Numbered from the stretch's first letter, positions 24,601 through 37,239 are shown. The stretch: 64,000 nucleotides of DNA from Antedon bifida (GCA_963402885.1 OY727099.1:26927001-26991000), one strand, 5' to 3'. Translations and numbers: made by a program. Notes: generated by a model from the sequence alone, not told the origin.

Positions 24601-27600
24601 GCCATATGATGACGTCACAACATCCGATTGGCAAAATGTTTACATGAATTCGTATCTACAATCCAATAGCTTCCAGAAAACGTTTTAATCGTGATTATCA
24701 CATTTTATTCTTACGAGCTATTACAGATTAAAATTTACTGTAAAGATGAAATTAATGACCCACGTAATTAAAATTTTTAGGCATGATGACGTCATAAAAA
24801 TTAAAATATTTTTATCTCATGCTAAAGAAAGTTGATTGACCTACACAATATATAAATGTAGGAGAAAAAGGAATACAGATAAGCGCGATGCGCTCCATTG
24901 AATGTGATGAGCAATAACGAAAGAGACAAAAATCCTATATTTTACATTCGTGTGGCCATACGATGACGTCACAATGTTTTTTTAGCCTTATTGATGCATG
25001 ATCCGATATCTACAACTCATCAACTTCTAGATTTTGTAATAAAAATAAACGGTTAACGGTTTACTTTAGAAACTATGACTGTTTAAAAAAAGACATAATT
25101 TTGACGATTTTTTAAGCTTTTTCATAAAAAACGCGCACGAATTGTCTAATTCAACGTGTTCGTATGGCGTTATTTAAACTGGAAAAGGTCTAAATTGTTT
25201 TCAAAATCACTGGGAAAGGCTTGAAAAATATAATTCAAGAGAAAAAAATATGTTTTTAACGCTATGTGCGCACCGCGCGCATAAAAAATTGCGCGCCCGT
25301 GGGAATTTTTGACATGCTCAAAATGACAAGAAACGCGTAAAAAGTTGATTAGAAATTAATTTTGCGCATTTTGAAATTTTAAATGCGCGTGCGCGCGTAA
25401 CTTCTTGTCAAACATGCCATTTTTAATCCGTAGAAAGTTTGCCCCTGATATGACTTAAATTTTGTCAGTGTCAATACTAAATGACTTTTGGTTTTTAATC
25501 TATGATCAATCATTGAAATTCATAAAATTGCGCATAAGTCACGTTGCGCAACTATGACGTCATTCAAAAATAGGAGGTGCACAACTTCACGTAAATGCCC
25601 ATATGTTGTCAAAGTTATGAAATGTTATGTTTACACATTTTAGAGGAACACGACTCACAAAAAGGAAGGAAGGAAAGAAGAACTAGACATGAAACTCGTC
25701 ACTTTGACGAGTTAGTTATCCGCACAACGACAAACGCCACGTGCACGTCATACGTTGGAATATTGCACACAGATAAAGATTATGGCATTATGACAAGAAC
25801 TGAAGAATATGATATGCTGTTAGTGCTGAATTCTGTCAATTTGTGTCATATAGTATATACATGCAAAGAGTATAATCTGTATACATATTACATACAGTGT
25901 AGAATAGGTGGAATTACGGGACCCGCCATTTATTCCAATTTTTAACATGGCGACGGTATCAAAATGAAACACTTAAATAGCAATTTCTGGAGGAAATTAT
26001 CTCAGGAACAACATATTAACGTGTAGAAGAAATTTGAATACGTAAAATATAGATGCGCACCCTTTTAAATGTGATGAACTATTACGCAAAATATGAAAAT
26101 ACGACTTTTTTTATTCAACTGGCCATATGATGACGTCACAACATCCGATTGGCAAAATGTTTACATGAAAACGTATCTACAATCCAATAGCCTCCAGAAA
26201 ACGTTTTAATCGTGATTATCACATTTTATTCTTACGAGCTATTACAGATTAAAATTTACTGTAAAGATGAAATTAATGACCCACGTAATTAAAATTTTTA
26301 GGCATGATGACGTCATAAAAATTAAAATATTTTTATCTCATGCTAAAGAAAGTTGATTGACCTACACAATATATAAATTTAGGAGAAAAAGGAATACAGA
26401 TAAGCATGATGCGCTCCATTGAATGTGATGAGCAATAACGAAAGAGACAAAAATCCTATATTTTACATTCGTGTGGCCATACGATGACGTCACAATGTTT
26501 TTTTAGCCTTATCGATGCATGATCCGATATCTACAACTCATCAACTTCTAGATTTTGTAATAAAAATAAACGGTTCACGGTTTACTTTAGAAACTATGAC
26601 TGTTTAAAAAAAGACATAATTTTGACGATTTTTTAAGCTTTTTCATAAAAAACGCGCACGAATTGTCTAATTCAACGTGTTCGTATGGCGTTATTTAAAC
26701 TGGAAAAGGTCTAAATTGTTTTCAAAATTACTAGGAAAGACTTGAAAAATATAATTCAAGAGAAAAAAATATGTTTTTAACGCTACGTGCGCACCGCGTG
26801 CGTAAAAAATTGCGCGCCCGTGGGAATTTTTGACATGCTCAAAATGACAAGAAACGCATAAAAAGTTGATTAGAAATTAATTTTGCGCATTTTGAAATTT
26901 TAAATGCGCGTGCGCGCGTAACTTCTTGTGAAACATGCCATTTTTAATCCGTAGAAAGTTTGCCCCTGATATGACTTAAATTTTGTCAAAGTGTCAATAC
27001 TAAATGACTTTTGGTTTTTAATCTATAATCAATCATTGAAATTCATAAAATTGCACGTAAGTCGCGTTGCGCAACTATGACGTCATTCAAAAATAGGAGG
27101 TGCACAACTTTACGTAAATGCCCATATGTTGTCAAAGTTATGAAATGTTATGTTTACACATTTTAGAGAAACGTGACTCACAAAAAGGAAGGAAGGATCC
27201 AAGAATAATACAGAAACTAGATTTGAACTCGTCACTACGGACGAGTTAGGTTATCCGCAGAGCAAACGCCACGTGCACGTCATACGTTAGAATATTGCGC
27301 AGAGAAAAACGATTATGCCATTGAAAAAATATTTTGTGTCACGTCTAAGTATATACAGTTTACACTATATATTGTATACGTACTACATACAGTGAAGAAT
27401 AGGTGAAAATAAGTGACCCAAGTTATTGACGCTTTTAGACATGATGACGTCATCACAATTTTTTTTTCAACGGTATATCATGCGAAATATAATTGATTGA
27501 CCTAGACAATATAAAAAAATGGAAGGAAATGGAATACGGATAAGTGGAGATGCGCTCTATTAAATGTGATGAGCTATGAAGAAAGAGACAAAAATCCAAT

Positions 27601-28316
27601 ATTTTATATTCGAGTGGCCATACGATGACGTCACAATGTCCGGTTAGCCATATCGATTTATGATCCGATATCTACAACTCATCAACTTTCAGAATATGTA
27701 AAAAAAAGAAAAGTTCATCATGTAGTTTAGAATCTATGACTGTTTAAAAAAAGGCATAATTTTCACGACTTTTTGAACTTTTTCATCAAAAACGCGCGCA
27801 AATTATCCAATTTGACGTGCTCGTATGACGTGATTTTAAGTCGAAATTGTTTGAAAAGTTGGTAAAATTACTAGAAAAGGCTGGAAAAACATAAATCACG
27901 CATAAACAAATAATGTTAGCGCTACGTGCGCACCATGCGCGCAAAAATGCGCGCGAGCGTGGGCATTTTTGAAATGCTCAAAATGACATGAAACGCGTAG
28001 AAAGTTGATTAGAAATTGAGATCCTGACAACAACAAGGGGTTATCCGCCAAGTGCGGATAACCAAAAAACTATTGATCCCATACAATAACAAGGAGTTAT
28101 CCGCTTGGTATACCAAGCGGATAACTAATAATACAGAAAAAAAATATTGATCTCATACAATTACAAGGAGTTATCCGCTTGGTATACCAAGCGGATAACT
28201 AATAAAACATTAAAGCTTATATTATGCCTTCGATGTACGGTGTTCTCGTAGGCCTACTGTAAACAATATCTTACCAGTGTTAGAAAGACTGCACATAAGA
28301 AGCGTCGAAGTCGCAT
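21642..28316 (-). CDS. NXPE: NXPE family protein (neurexophilin and PC-esterase domains)
   Basis: Three exons on the minus strand: 28316-28275 (14 codons, MRLRRFLCAVFLTL), 24035-23272 and 22479-21642. Phases agree and give 547 aa, the usual family size. The first exon plus the start of the second (VFLIVGKL) form one N-terminal hydrophobic segment, so a type II anchor or uncleaved signal is likely and the protein should face the Golgi or ER lumen. The middle exon is the neurexophilin/Ig-like part. The last exon is the PC-esterase (GDSL/SGNH-like) domain with GDS at 348-350 (HIIGDSTVKQWY) and the closing Asp-x-His pair D523/H525. Catalytic residues are thus present; the substrate is unknown, though mammalian NXPE1 O-acetylates sialic acid. 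Intron 1 (4.2 kb) is filled by a 1.5-kb tandem array and intron 2 by a MITE. Confidence 0.88.
23167..23265. mobile_element. Short MITE in NXPE intron 2
   Basis: 99 bp with terminal inverted repeats CTGGTTCCCACTA and TAGTGGGAACGAAG, and inner CGCAACGCAAG / CTTGCGTTG words. It lies immediately after the donor of exon 2 (23271). It lacks the CCAAT pair seen in longer copies, so it is an internal deletion form. Confidence 0.85.
24171..28080. repeat. Tandem array of a 1.5-kb unit with CRE-like octamers
   Basis: Units begin at about 24171, 25684 and 27218 with TAGACATGAAACTCGTCAC or a diverged form, followed by GAGTTAGTTATCCGCAC. Spacings are 1513 and 1534 bp. Units 1 and 2 are nearly identical; unit 3 is more diverged and shortened. 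Units 1 and 2 each carry four exact TGACGTCA palindromes (unit 1: 24610, 24787, 24964, 25555) and unit 3 carries two (27445, 27626). No protein is encoded; the 116-codon frame at 25595 is fortuitous. The TTATCCGC ends suggest an amplified transposon-like unit. Confidence 0.85.
28095..28200. repeat. Two perfect 32-bp palindromes
   Basis: 28095-28126 and 28169-28200 are identical perfect palindromes centred on GGTATACC, with arms AGTTATCCGCTT; they are 74 bp apart. A related imperfect hairpin (TTATCCGCCAAGTGCGGATAA) precedes them at about 28040. The arms match the TTATCCGC word at the head of each array unit. Confidence 0.85.
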
Positions 28317-28499
28317 TGTATCCAAATTCCAGGCTCTATATCGGCGAATCTAAAAACAGATCATTGTTATCATTTTGCTTGGACAGCATTGCAATGTTTT
28401 ACCTTGGTCACATTAATTTAAATTAACAAACCTAAAAGATGATGCTGACATAATGCCGCAATATCGATCTCTGGGTATAAGAGCTAATTCAATTCAAAA

Positions 28500-28985
28500 T
28501 AACATTTATTTCAATTGCTGGAAAGTTTAGTAAATGTTCTGATACGGTTAAATGCATGTTGTTTAGATCATACTGCATGTATGTATGTATTTTGAATCAT
28601 TATGGTCTATCAGAATAGGGGTAGGCCTACAAGTTTGTCACAATAACGCATTACGTATGATACTTAATTTACCACGACACAATGAGTGCATCAACTATGT
28701 TTGTTAGTATTGGTTTGTTATCTGTCAAAGAAAACATCAGAAAGTCTATTTATGATTTCTCACTAAGAATTAAACACTCTTTGGATATGTACATTATGAT
28801 AAATGCCTCTTATGGCTCAGCAAGAGAGTTTCAATATATTTGCCAGCCTAATGTCCATGGGTGATTATTATTGTGACTGGTTTTTTTTTGTACAGTTGTG
28901 TATATAGGCCTAAAGAGTTTCTTATTATATGTTATATTTTTGTATGTACAACGATTACGAAATAAATATATGAAATGAATGAATT
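28500..28985 (+). mobile_element. LINE 3' fragment
   Basis: The plus-strand frame 28682-28864 (SASTMFVSIGLLSVKENIRK, then IYDFSLRIKHS) matches the tail seen after the reverse transcriptase in many non-LTR elements, where a short R-x-CSAS-MF motif precedes the last helices. Upstream codons are out of frame. It ends near GAAATAAATATATGAAATG. A truncated, dead copy. Confidence 0.5.
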
Positions 28986-30392
28986 CCACTGCATGAAGTA
29001 AACGCCTACAGCATAGTGGGGGCATTCAAAGTGACCAACGCCTGACCCCGTCCTTCTCACCATTTATTTTATAGGTGATACGGGGAGAGAATCTCTTTTT
29101 ACACTTGTGTTTGGTCACCCCCTTATGTAATAGCAACTTACCTACAACTGTATTACTTGTCGTGTTTCTAACTATATCTCCATGCTTGTGTGTATAGTAT
29201 AAACATACATTACGTTTTTGTTTTCGCTTTTAATATCCGACTGTACACAATGTTCTTAGTCGATGGTACTCAACACTCTTTCACAGCCAATATGAAAAAG
29301 TGAAAATTGAATTAAATTAGAGTTCAGGCAGGAAGTAGAGTGTCATCGTCCGCTTCGGATCGAAATGCTACCGGCACAAGAACTTACAATTCTAAGAATA
29401 TTGTGATAAAATGGATTATTGCTTATGAATACATCGGTCGTTAAAATATATCATATTTTCAAAACAAAATATGGTCAATATCTCGATATTCTTTTGATAA
29501 TCTGCATTTGCGCATGTCTGTCGGCACATTTTTAAAGTATTTTTTCGAATAAATAAACCTCATCCATCTGGGAGATTGAAATGAAGCGAGTCATGTTATT
29601 CATTTGGCTGTTACAGTATTTATTTTAATGAAATTCGCTCTTTAAATAATTGAAAATAAGTGTAAAATATGACAACAAAAACGTTTGAAAATAAGTAGGC
29701 ATAAAAAAAGAACAATCAAATGATTAAGACTTGGTTCCCATAAGAACGCGGAAAAGGAAGTGTATACGCGCAACGCGTTGTTGACCAATCACGAGCGACG
29801 GATCGTCTGTATTGTGATTGGTCAAATTAATTGCATTGTACACAAGTCTTTTTCTTTTGTCCTATAGGAACCAAGCTTAAATAATATAATTTAATTATTA
29901 TTTGGAACGCTTTTAAAGGATGGACTAATAAAATAATGTGTTACAACTAATTGCTTGTTCTGTAACTAATTATAATACAAATAGCAACGTTTGTTTAGCA
30001 CCTCGTTTTAAGTATTACATTTTGGGATTCAGATCTCTATTTAAATTTCATATGCGTTATTAATAACCTTTAAAAAAGTATTCGTTTTATTTATGTAATA
30101 TAAAACACAGCTACCTTTATCGTGAATTTAGGCCCGAACACAGTTAAAGAAATTAATTTAAATATGTCTGATCCCAATATCACAATACTAATTTAAAAAT
30201 AGATAATAAAAATGACATAATTATAACCATCATTATAAACCTATATAAAAATGTAGTAGGACTATAGTAACATATACCAAGTCATTTAATGTTAATACAC
30301 CCAATCAATGGCGCTTACTATTTTATGTACTTTATAAAAGCAGATAAAACAAATTCTACGTTATAAATGGATATTTTCTATTAAATGATATT
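28986..30392. other. Intergenic region between NXPE and MAO
   Basis: No exon recognised. It contains one MITE (listed separately) and otherwise AT-rich unique-looking sequence. The NXPE promoter should lie just above 28316, but no clear core element is seen. Confidence 0.5.
29726..29879. mobile_element. CCAAT-bearing MITE
   Basis: Termini ACTTGGTTCCCATAAG and CCTATAGGAACCAAGCTTA are inverted repeats of the local family. The interior has TTGACCAATCAC and GTGATTGGTCAAA facing each other. Confidence 0.8.
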
Positions 30393-33300
30393 TTATTTTT
30401 GTTTTATCACTTCTTTTGAAATTCCTGCTATAGCTAGTGCACTACTGAGTCCAAGAAATGTAAGAAACCATCCGACTGATGGCGCTATTCGTTGAAAGAA
30501 TGTTGGGTCTAATGGCATTGCTGGCATGCCCTGAAAAAAAAATATAAAAGAATTTCGTGATATTTCATTGGGTAACAATGTGAACAATATTTGTATGATT
30601 TACGTTAAAGTCAATAGCTTAAATAGGTTTGTTCGCAAAATAGATATAACTTAATGTAAATTTATGGAAAAAGTATGAAATACTTACTGAAAACGTTGGC
30701 TCTTGTTGAAAGATTTCACTTTCGGGTATTTTGCCTAAACTATGTAGAACCTTAAGGAACAAAAATAAGAAAAAATAAGTATTATAAGTCGACCTTTTTT
30801 TCGAAATGAATGTTTATTAACCAATAATAGAATATTGTTAAAATGTTTACCTCTCGCGCTGCCCTTTCTCCTGCTTCCACCGCCCCATCCATGTACCCAG
30901 ACCACTTACTAGCTGTTTCAGTTCCGGCAAAGTAAACCAACCCGAACGGTTTTGCTATTTCTCTATAAAAATACACACAACAATGCATGCATTATAATTC
31001 ATGGAATATATCAAACACTTACATACGAATCAATTTACCAAAACCAATTTTCTTCGGTATTTCTAGCTGAAGCGCCATATTTTATTTCAATTAACCCTTC
31101 CAAAAATGCCGTATAAAGCACAAGCCCATCTTTCTAAAATTGAGCTGGACAAATGTTCATTTCTTGCTTTTCTTTTTCCCGATGAGAAGAGTGTTCTCTT
31201 GTTCATCGGATAAGCAGAACCAAACATCGGCAGGTAGTAATTCAAGGAGTTTTCGGTAACATTTTGATTTTAAGTTCATTCCGATAACTAGGCCTATCGC
31301 AGTTTACCTTCCGAATTTTGACAACACTCCTGTAGAATATACTGAGGTAAAACAACCGCCCGAATAATGTTCGGCCATCCAATCCATTTCCAGATAGTTG
31401 ATTGGCTGAAAGATTACATTTAAATATTTGTCAGCGCGTCACACTTACGCTATGGAAACCAAGTCACGCATATCCAAACGCTTGCTCGCATCATCAAGCG
31501 AGTTGTCCCAACTACACACATAAATTATTTACCTTCAATGCCTCTTGCGATTGAAAAGCTTTTGCATAAAATTTGCATATCATGTCGCGTCTGAAACAAA
31601 TAAAAAGAATTATTTTAAAATCGTTTTTATTACATGAATATATTTATCATTTATTCGTACTGGTAGCGAGACGCAAAAGTGGGGCGAATCGTCCCCGATT
31701 CTAGTCTATTGAGTCAATTGGCTCATAACGTGTGCGACATTTAGAACTTACCTGCTCTCCTTAGAATTGTAACATACACTTCTTGCTTTATTTCCCTCCA
31801 GAAAACTGTAAACAATTATTACAATGATTTTTAATAAACATTTATCGTGAGGTCGTGGTTCGAATCCAACTCTCGCCGCATTGCTTGTATCCTTAGGCAA
31901 GGCACTTTACTTACATTTTCCTCTCTCCAGCCAGGTGTATAAAATGGGTACCCTGTTAGATCAAGACACAACTTTGCGCTGATTACTAGCTGCATTATGA
32001 TCTAAAAAATGACGGTGGTAATAATGCTATGTAGCACTCTTGTGCATGATTACTCATGAAAAGACCGCTATATAAATGTGGTATATTACGGTATGCGGTA
32101 TTATTTCTTATCCATTTACAAATTATATTAGACACGGCACAAAGACGTACACGTCACGCAGCGCAAGGGTTGACCAAGAGACGTATCAAACTACCGCGTA
32201 TGATTGCTCAAATTACTTGCGTTGTATTTGTCTCATGGAGAAACCTTATTTGTTGGTTAAAATGTGTAAACATTATATATATGGCGTACTTCATTAATGC
32301 TGGATGTGTATTGTCTGGTTTGGTATCATCAATAGTCCACAGCACCGGTGATTCACCATCAAAACTCCATATATTTCCACTCAGTCCTAATCAAATAAAA
32401 CGAGTTTTAATCAATTTACTGTCATTTAACTTTTACGGCATATTAAACAGCTTTTAAAAATTATTATAAGTTAGGTCATAGTTCATGGCGTTCGCTTTCT
32501 AAATTTGAAAAGAACACGTGATCATTGAGAGGTTTTCTATGTGTGGATTTGTATAGCGCAAGGTCTAGTGGTTTTGTTTTTTCATTTGTCGTCTAAATCG
32601 GTCATAAAGTCCGTCGACTTACTAGTCTATTCACCAACCTCATTAACAATGTAGAACTTAGTGACACAATGGTCAAAACTCAATAGGTCAACCTTGCATC
32701 CCTGTAATCACCTTATGATTATTTACTTCAGTTTATCTTTTACAAGTTTACCTTTATCGCACCAGAAATCTTTATCGTAATACGTGATACATTTGATGAC
32801 AGATCCCATAGGTGCTCTGGCGATCAGTTGATTACGTAATGACGGCAATGGGGGTGTATACGTCACTCGTTGCGTCATCGACGGGGGCATGGCTAATATC
32901 ACTCTTGAACCCTGTAATAACACAGGTTATAATTTGAAATATCCTATTTATATATTTTTAATTTTAAATATTGTTTTGTTTCTTCCCGATACTGCGTTTG
33001 TAGTGGAGCTGTAGCGTGGTGGTTAACGTGCTTTCCTTTCAATCCCAGGGTCGGAGGTTCAATCCTGACCTAGTGCCAGGGTTGTAACTCACGATTCTTT
33101 TTTTAACTCCACTCTCTCAAATGAGAATTAGTTAAAAGCACGTAAAATTATTAAATAGTTTATCCATCCTGTAATTGGCGAGTTACTCGCTGTTGGTTGC
33201 TATAGACACGTACAACCATAATTTTTTTCGTTCGACCTCCTTTTATTGTGTAAAATTTCAATAAACATTAACAGATTTAAACTTTTAATTTAATAGATAA

Positions 33301-36300
33301 ACTGACCTTAAATGACCTTCCATCTAACGTGACCACTTCGACAATCGTTTCATTTTGTTGTATCTTTGCAACAGGACTGTTTAAAAACACTTTATTTTGG
33401 TCCAATCGCTCACTTAACCGTTCACTTATTACTTGAGATCCGCCAACAAACTTGTGCGACTACAATGCAATCAGTAATGTTAATTTTCAATGATTTTACA
33501 TAGAGTAGCTTTGCGTCAAAGTCAAAACATCAGATTTTACATTGCATACACGCATTGAATAACTAATAATGATAGCCTTCATCTTATGAAAATGAAAAAG
33601 TACAAAATATTATATACAACATATTATAATCAATTAAATACACGTCATCGTGACGTTAGGAATTGTATTGTCAATTATACATCCGGTATTAAATTGCAAT
33701 CGATTTAATGTGCATACATAATTTATTTTTTACCTGCGCTGCATTTTCGACTCCATTTATTCTGTAGAATCCGTCACACTGCGCTATGTACCACAGGAAA
33801 TATAAAGCTGAGATTTCATGCGCTTCTGCTGTTACGTGAAACGGAGAGGACGCCAGAAAATACGTCCTCGCCGTGCTAGCAAAATAATAAGTGATTGTTA
33901 TACACTCCTTTCGTACGGAATATGATATTACAAGTTTAGTATCTATGGGCGTTCAAATGTACGGTTGTTTTTACGGTTACGCATAGACGTTTAAATTGCC
34001 TCGGCTAAAACCGTGGGAGTGGTTCTACAGGGCGAGAAACGGGACTCTAAGATATTTTTTTTCTAATGGTTGGTTCCCACTAGAGACGCAACACAACGAC
34101 GTAACGCAACGTAAGGGGTTTGACCAATCACAAGCAATACATTATTCAATGTGTCGCTTGTATTGGTCAACTTGCTTGCGTTGCATCTACGTCCTTGCGT
34201 TGCGTCCTAGTGGAAAACAAGCTTTACGTTGCGCCTACGTCCTTGCGTTTAGTCCTAGTGGGAACCGAGCTTAAACAGTTAGTTAAACATGTTACGTCAT
34301 AATACCTTGTCCATGCTTGTGTATTAACCCACTCTCTCCATGTTATGTTATCCAGTTGCTCGGCGTTTGGACAATCCCATGGTTTATCCAATGGAATCTA
34401 AAACAATATGGCGTGTTAATTAATATACATCCTTCTTGTAATATCATCGTTATCGTTGTCTTAACCGTTTTCATATTCATTGACGCCCGATTGACGTTGT
34501 CGTCTTCATCATCAAGCTCAATCAAACCTTATCATTATCGTTAATAACATTTTAACATTGTTCTACCCTCAAATAACATTAGTATTATTCTCGAAATTAT
34601 AACTTAAAATCTTCATGTTCGTCATCGTCGTCGAATCTACACTTTCTCTCGAAAGGTGTACTAAAAATTTTTTTTAAACACAACTGAGCATGCCCATACC
34701 GTCTTTCCTATTCGATCAATTTCCCGGATGATACTGTTGACGTCCAACCAAATGAGAGGATTCCAAAACTTGGGCATAAAACCATCAAATTCGTAACGAC
34801 TTCCCTGCAGTATATACAAATTAGTTATACACGTTAATTATAGAGTCTTTATAAGGTTTGATGGTGGTAAACGGTGTTGGTGATAGTGCCGATGATGGCA
34901 AATGAGGTTAATAGGGTGTGGGGATAGCAACATTGCAAATTGGGAGGGGCGATGACGGCGATGATCGGGGTGGTGGTGATAAGTAAAGATATTGGTTCCC
35001 ACTAGAGACGCAACGCAAGAACGTAGTCCAATGACAAGCGACAGTTTGAATATTTCATCGCTTGTGATTGATGAAATCACTTACGTTGCGTTACGTCCTT
35101 TCGTTGCGTTGCGTTTCTAGTGGGAACCAAGCTGTAGATGACACTGACGTAGAGATGATGGAATGTGACTGGTGTAACGCATGGTGTAGTGATCGTAATA
35201 GTGATGGAATGATAATAACTCACGTTCTGTAACCACACAGACTTCTGATCGTCTTTGATGGGGTAAGTGTTGACTCCGACGCCATTAGCTACTCGAAGGA
35301 TCCGATCTTGAGTTGGACCAATATAAGCTCCACCTAAATCCACGTATTCAACTGATGGATCCTGGTCAAAAGATGTTTCGTAATAATGTAGTGCAATCTA
35401 TTTAGGCCTACTATAATCTTTTGTGAATGATAACATGAATACTAACATTACATTATTACATTTACTTCAATGTGCATTACTTAATTTGAGAGGGCCCCTG
35501 AATATCAGTTAACCTACTGGGCTAAACTGGAAGGGTTATCCTCTTTAAAAATAGTTAAAATAAATAAATAGAAAAAACACATCGTTGATTGATAGAGCAT
35601 TGCGTATATATAAGTTTAACAATAAAATACAATTCAACATGTTTTACTTTAGCATTAGGGGCCTAATAGGAAACGAATGTAGGAACTTAATTGTGTTGTT
35701 AAACACCCGTTTTTATAAGAAAGGAAGGGAAAGGCCAAAGAGTCACCGTACAAGGGCACAGCCTAATTAAAATGTACTGTAGCTACACATAATTATTATT
35801 ATAGCATTAAAAGTAGTAAAAAATAGTATAGTATACTCTGAGTGTCAACGTCCGTCCACCAACTCGATCTTGTGCCTCAAGTAAAGTCACATGACATCCA
35901 TTGTCTTTTAGATAATTCGCAGCACATAAACCTAAACGGTAGACAAAGGAAAGGAAACGTAATGCGCTAGTAATAATGGTGTATGAGATAAGCAGGCCCA
36001 CGTACGATCCAGAGACAAGATAAATAGATAGAGTGGCCTTTTGATCTCAAAATTCATGATTCTCGATTTCTTCATTTTCAAACAGATTGGACCATCATTA
36101 TTCAATCCTTTGAACACCTGTTCCCCTTTCCTAGCCTTTTACCCCATATCTGCACACGCTCCCCGGGGGTGTGAGGGGAAGGAGGTGGTGGTCACCGTGC
36201 TGCCGTGCTGTACGGTAGTATGCCTATTCCATACATGATATATTATAAAGTGCACAACATTAACAATTGATGCCTTTTTGGACGTTTCGGTTCCCATAAG

Positions 36301-36520
36301 ATATGAGATTACATAAGACTACTGATACCGCGGTAGTACGGTATGTATATGGTAGGCTATTACGGTACTATTCGGAATTCCTCGCTTGCTTGTTTCGTTC
36401 GTCATTTTAGCACGTACAAATAGACGAATGAAACACAAACGGCCTACGCTTAATAATATATTTTGGAGCATACTTACCGCTTATCCCCGCCCCAACAACA
36501 ATAATACTGTCATTTGACAT
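30393..36520 (-). CDS. MAO: Flavin-containing monoamine oxidase, complete
   Basis: Fifteen exons on the minus strand: 36520-36478, 35931-35837, 35361-35224, 34804-34700, 34397-34306, 33875-33734, 33459-33307, 32911-32752, 32386-32290, 31805-31752, 31590-31533, 31405-31308, 30962-30851, 30750-30688, 30530-30393. All junctions are GT-AG and the summed length is 1548 bp (515 aa), as in vertebrate MAO-A/B, which also have 15 exons. Motifs: [11 protein letters not shown] fold at the N-terminus, DRVGGRT, the covalent-flavin cysteine in YSGGCFT (C397, the same number as in MAO-B), [20 protein letters not shown] near the C-terminus, and a tail anchor at about 489-507. The enzyme oxidatively deaminates biogenic amines at the mitochondrial outer membrane. 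The sequence does not sort into A or B, as expected outside vertebrates. Confidence 0.95.
31838..32098 (+). repeat. tRNA-derived SINE in a MAO intron
   Basis: A B-box GTGGTTCGAATCC near 31858 is followed by a SINE body (TTAGGCAAGGCACTTTACTT, CCAGGTGTATAAAATGGGTA) and an end with CGCTATATAAATG. The A-box half of the tRNA head is weak or lost, so the copy is 5'-truncated. Confidence 0.75.
33000..33260 (+). repeat. tRNA-derived SINE in a MAO intron
   Basis: An A-box-like TAGCGTGGTGGTTAACG and a B-box GGTTCAATCC stand at tRNA-like spacing (33012-33065). They are followed by a body ending with TAGACACGTACAACCATAA. It is a different subfamily from the copy at 31838. Confidence 0.7.
34066..34273. 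mobile_element. MITE with a duplicated right end, in MAO intron
   Basis: Left end TTGGTTCCCACTAGAGACGC and two right ends in tandem: CGTCCTAGTGGAAAACAAGC, then AGTCCTAGTGGGAACCGAGC. The centre carries TTGACCAATCAC and TATTGGTCAA. The doubled right end suggests an internal tandem duplication. Confidence 0.85.
34990..35134. mobile_element. MITE in MAO intron
   Basis: Nearly symmetrical termini ATTGGTTCCCACTAGAGACG and CTAGTGGGAACCAAGC, with CCAATGACAAGCG and CGCTTGTGATTG inside. Best-preserved copy of the family in the window. Confidence 0.88.
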
Positions 36521-37239
36521 ATTGGTTATAATCGATTTCTTGCACAGACGTACGTATGTCAATCACACAATGTGTTAAACGTGATCAAACCACTGACACC
36601 GCCTATTACACGACTACCTGTTTCTCTTTTGATATGCGGTCATGGTTGAGTGCATATCAAATGAATAATAGTGACCTCTGACATAAATAACCGGTTTTCT
36701 ATGTTACGCTCACAATACAGTATCTAACATACATTCCTAGTGATTTTAATCTATTTATTCAAAACAACGAACGTAATAACCTTATTTTATATCAATGACA
36801 CACATTGGGCAGCGATTTAGACCATGGACCTATAAAATAGGTCCAGGTTCCACCACCGATTAAATTATTATGGACCTAAAATTAGAAATAATAATACTCT
36901 TTGACTCCATGAAATAATCAACGTTTTAAAATATATTAATCGTTCTAAATGCAATCCGCAATTTACATTCAAGAGAACATAACAATATATATATATAAAT
37001 TATACAAATAGATACAGATACTGAAATTGAAATTGTTTTGTTTATTATATGATTTACACTTTGATTTGTATATGTTTGAAGGTGCTCAATAAGTATAATA
37101 AGGGCTATAATAAATAAAAAACATAGGCCTAATACATTACAATACAAAGCAAATATACTCATTAGTGCTAACAATTATTGCTAAAAATAACTAAAAGACT
37201 GTACTTTAAAAGAAGTGATCCGGAAAAATCATTACCGAA
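36521..37239. other. MAO upstream region
   Basis: No coding sequence recognised. The MAO promoter should lie here; I see no clear TATA box. A (TA)n-like run is at 36985-37000. Confidence 0.4.

Noticed and set aside
25595-25945. 116-codon plus-strand frame
   Set aside because: It lies wholly in the 1.5-kb tandem repeat; the other units do not keep the frame and it has no family resemblance.
24171-28080. 1.5-kb array as a multi-copy gene or rDNA
   Set aside because: No conserved frame, no rRNA-like words, and unit 3 is truncated.
32128-32230. Sixth GGTTCCCACTAG MITE
   Set aside because: Some interior words match (GTTGACCAA, TTGCGTTG) but no terminal repeats remain.
32056-32457. 133-codon plus-strand frame
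   Set aside because: Crosses a SINE end, a possible degenerate MITE and the complement of a MAO exon; no recognisable domain.
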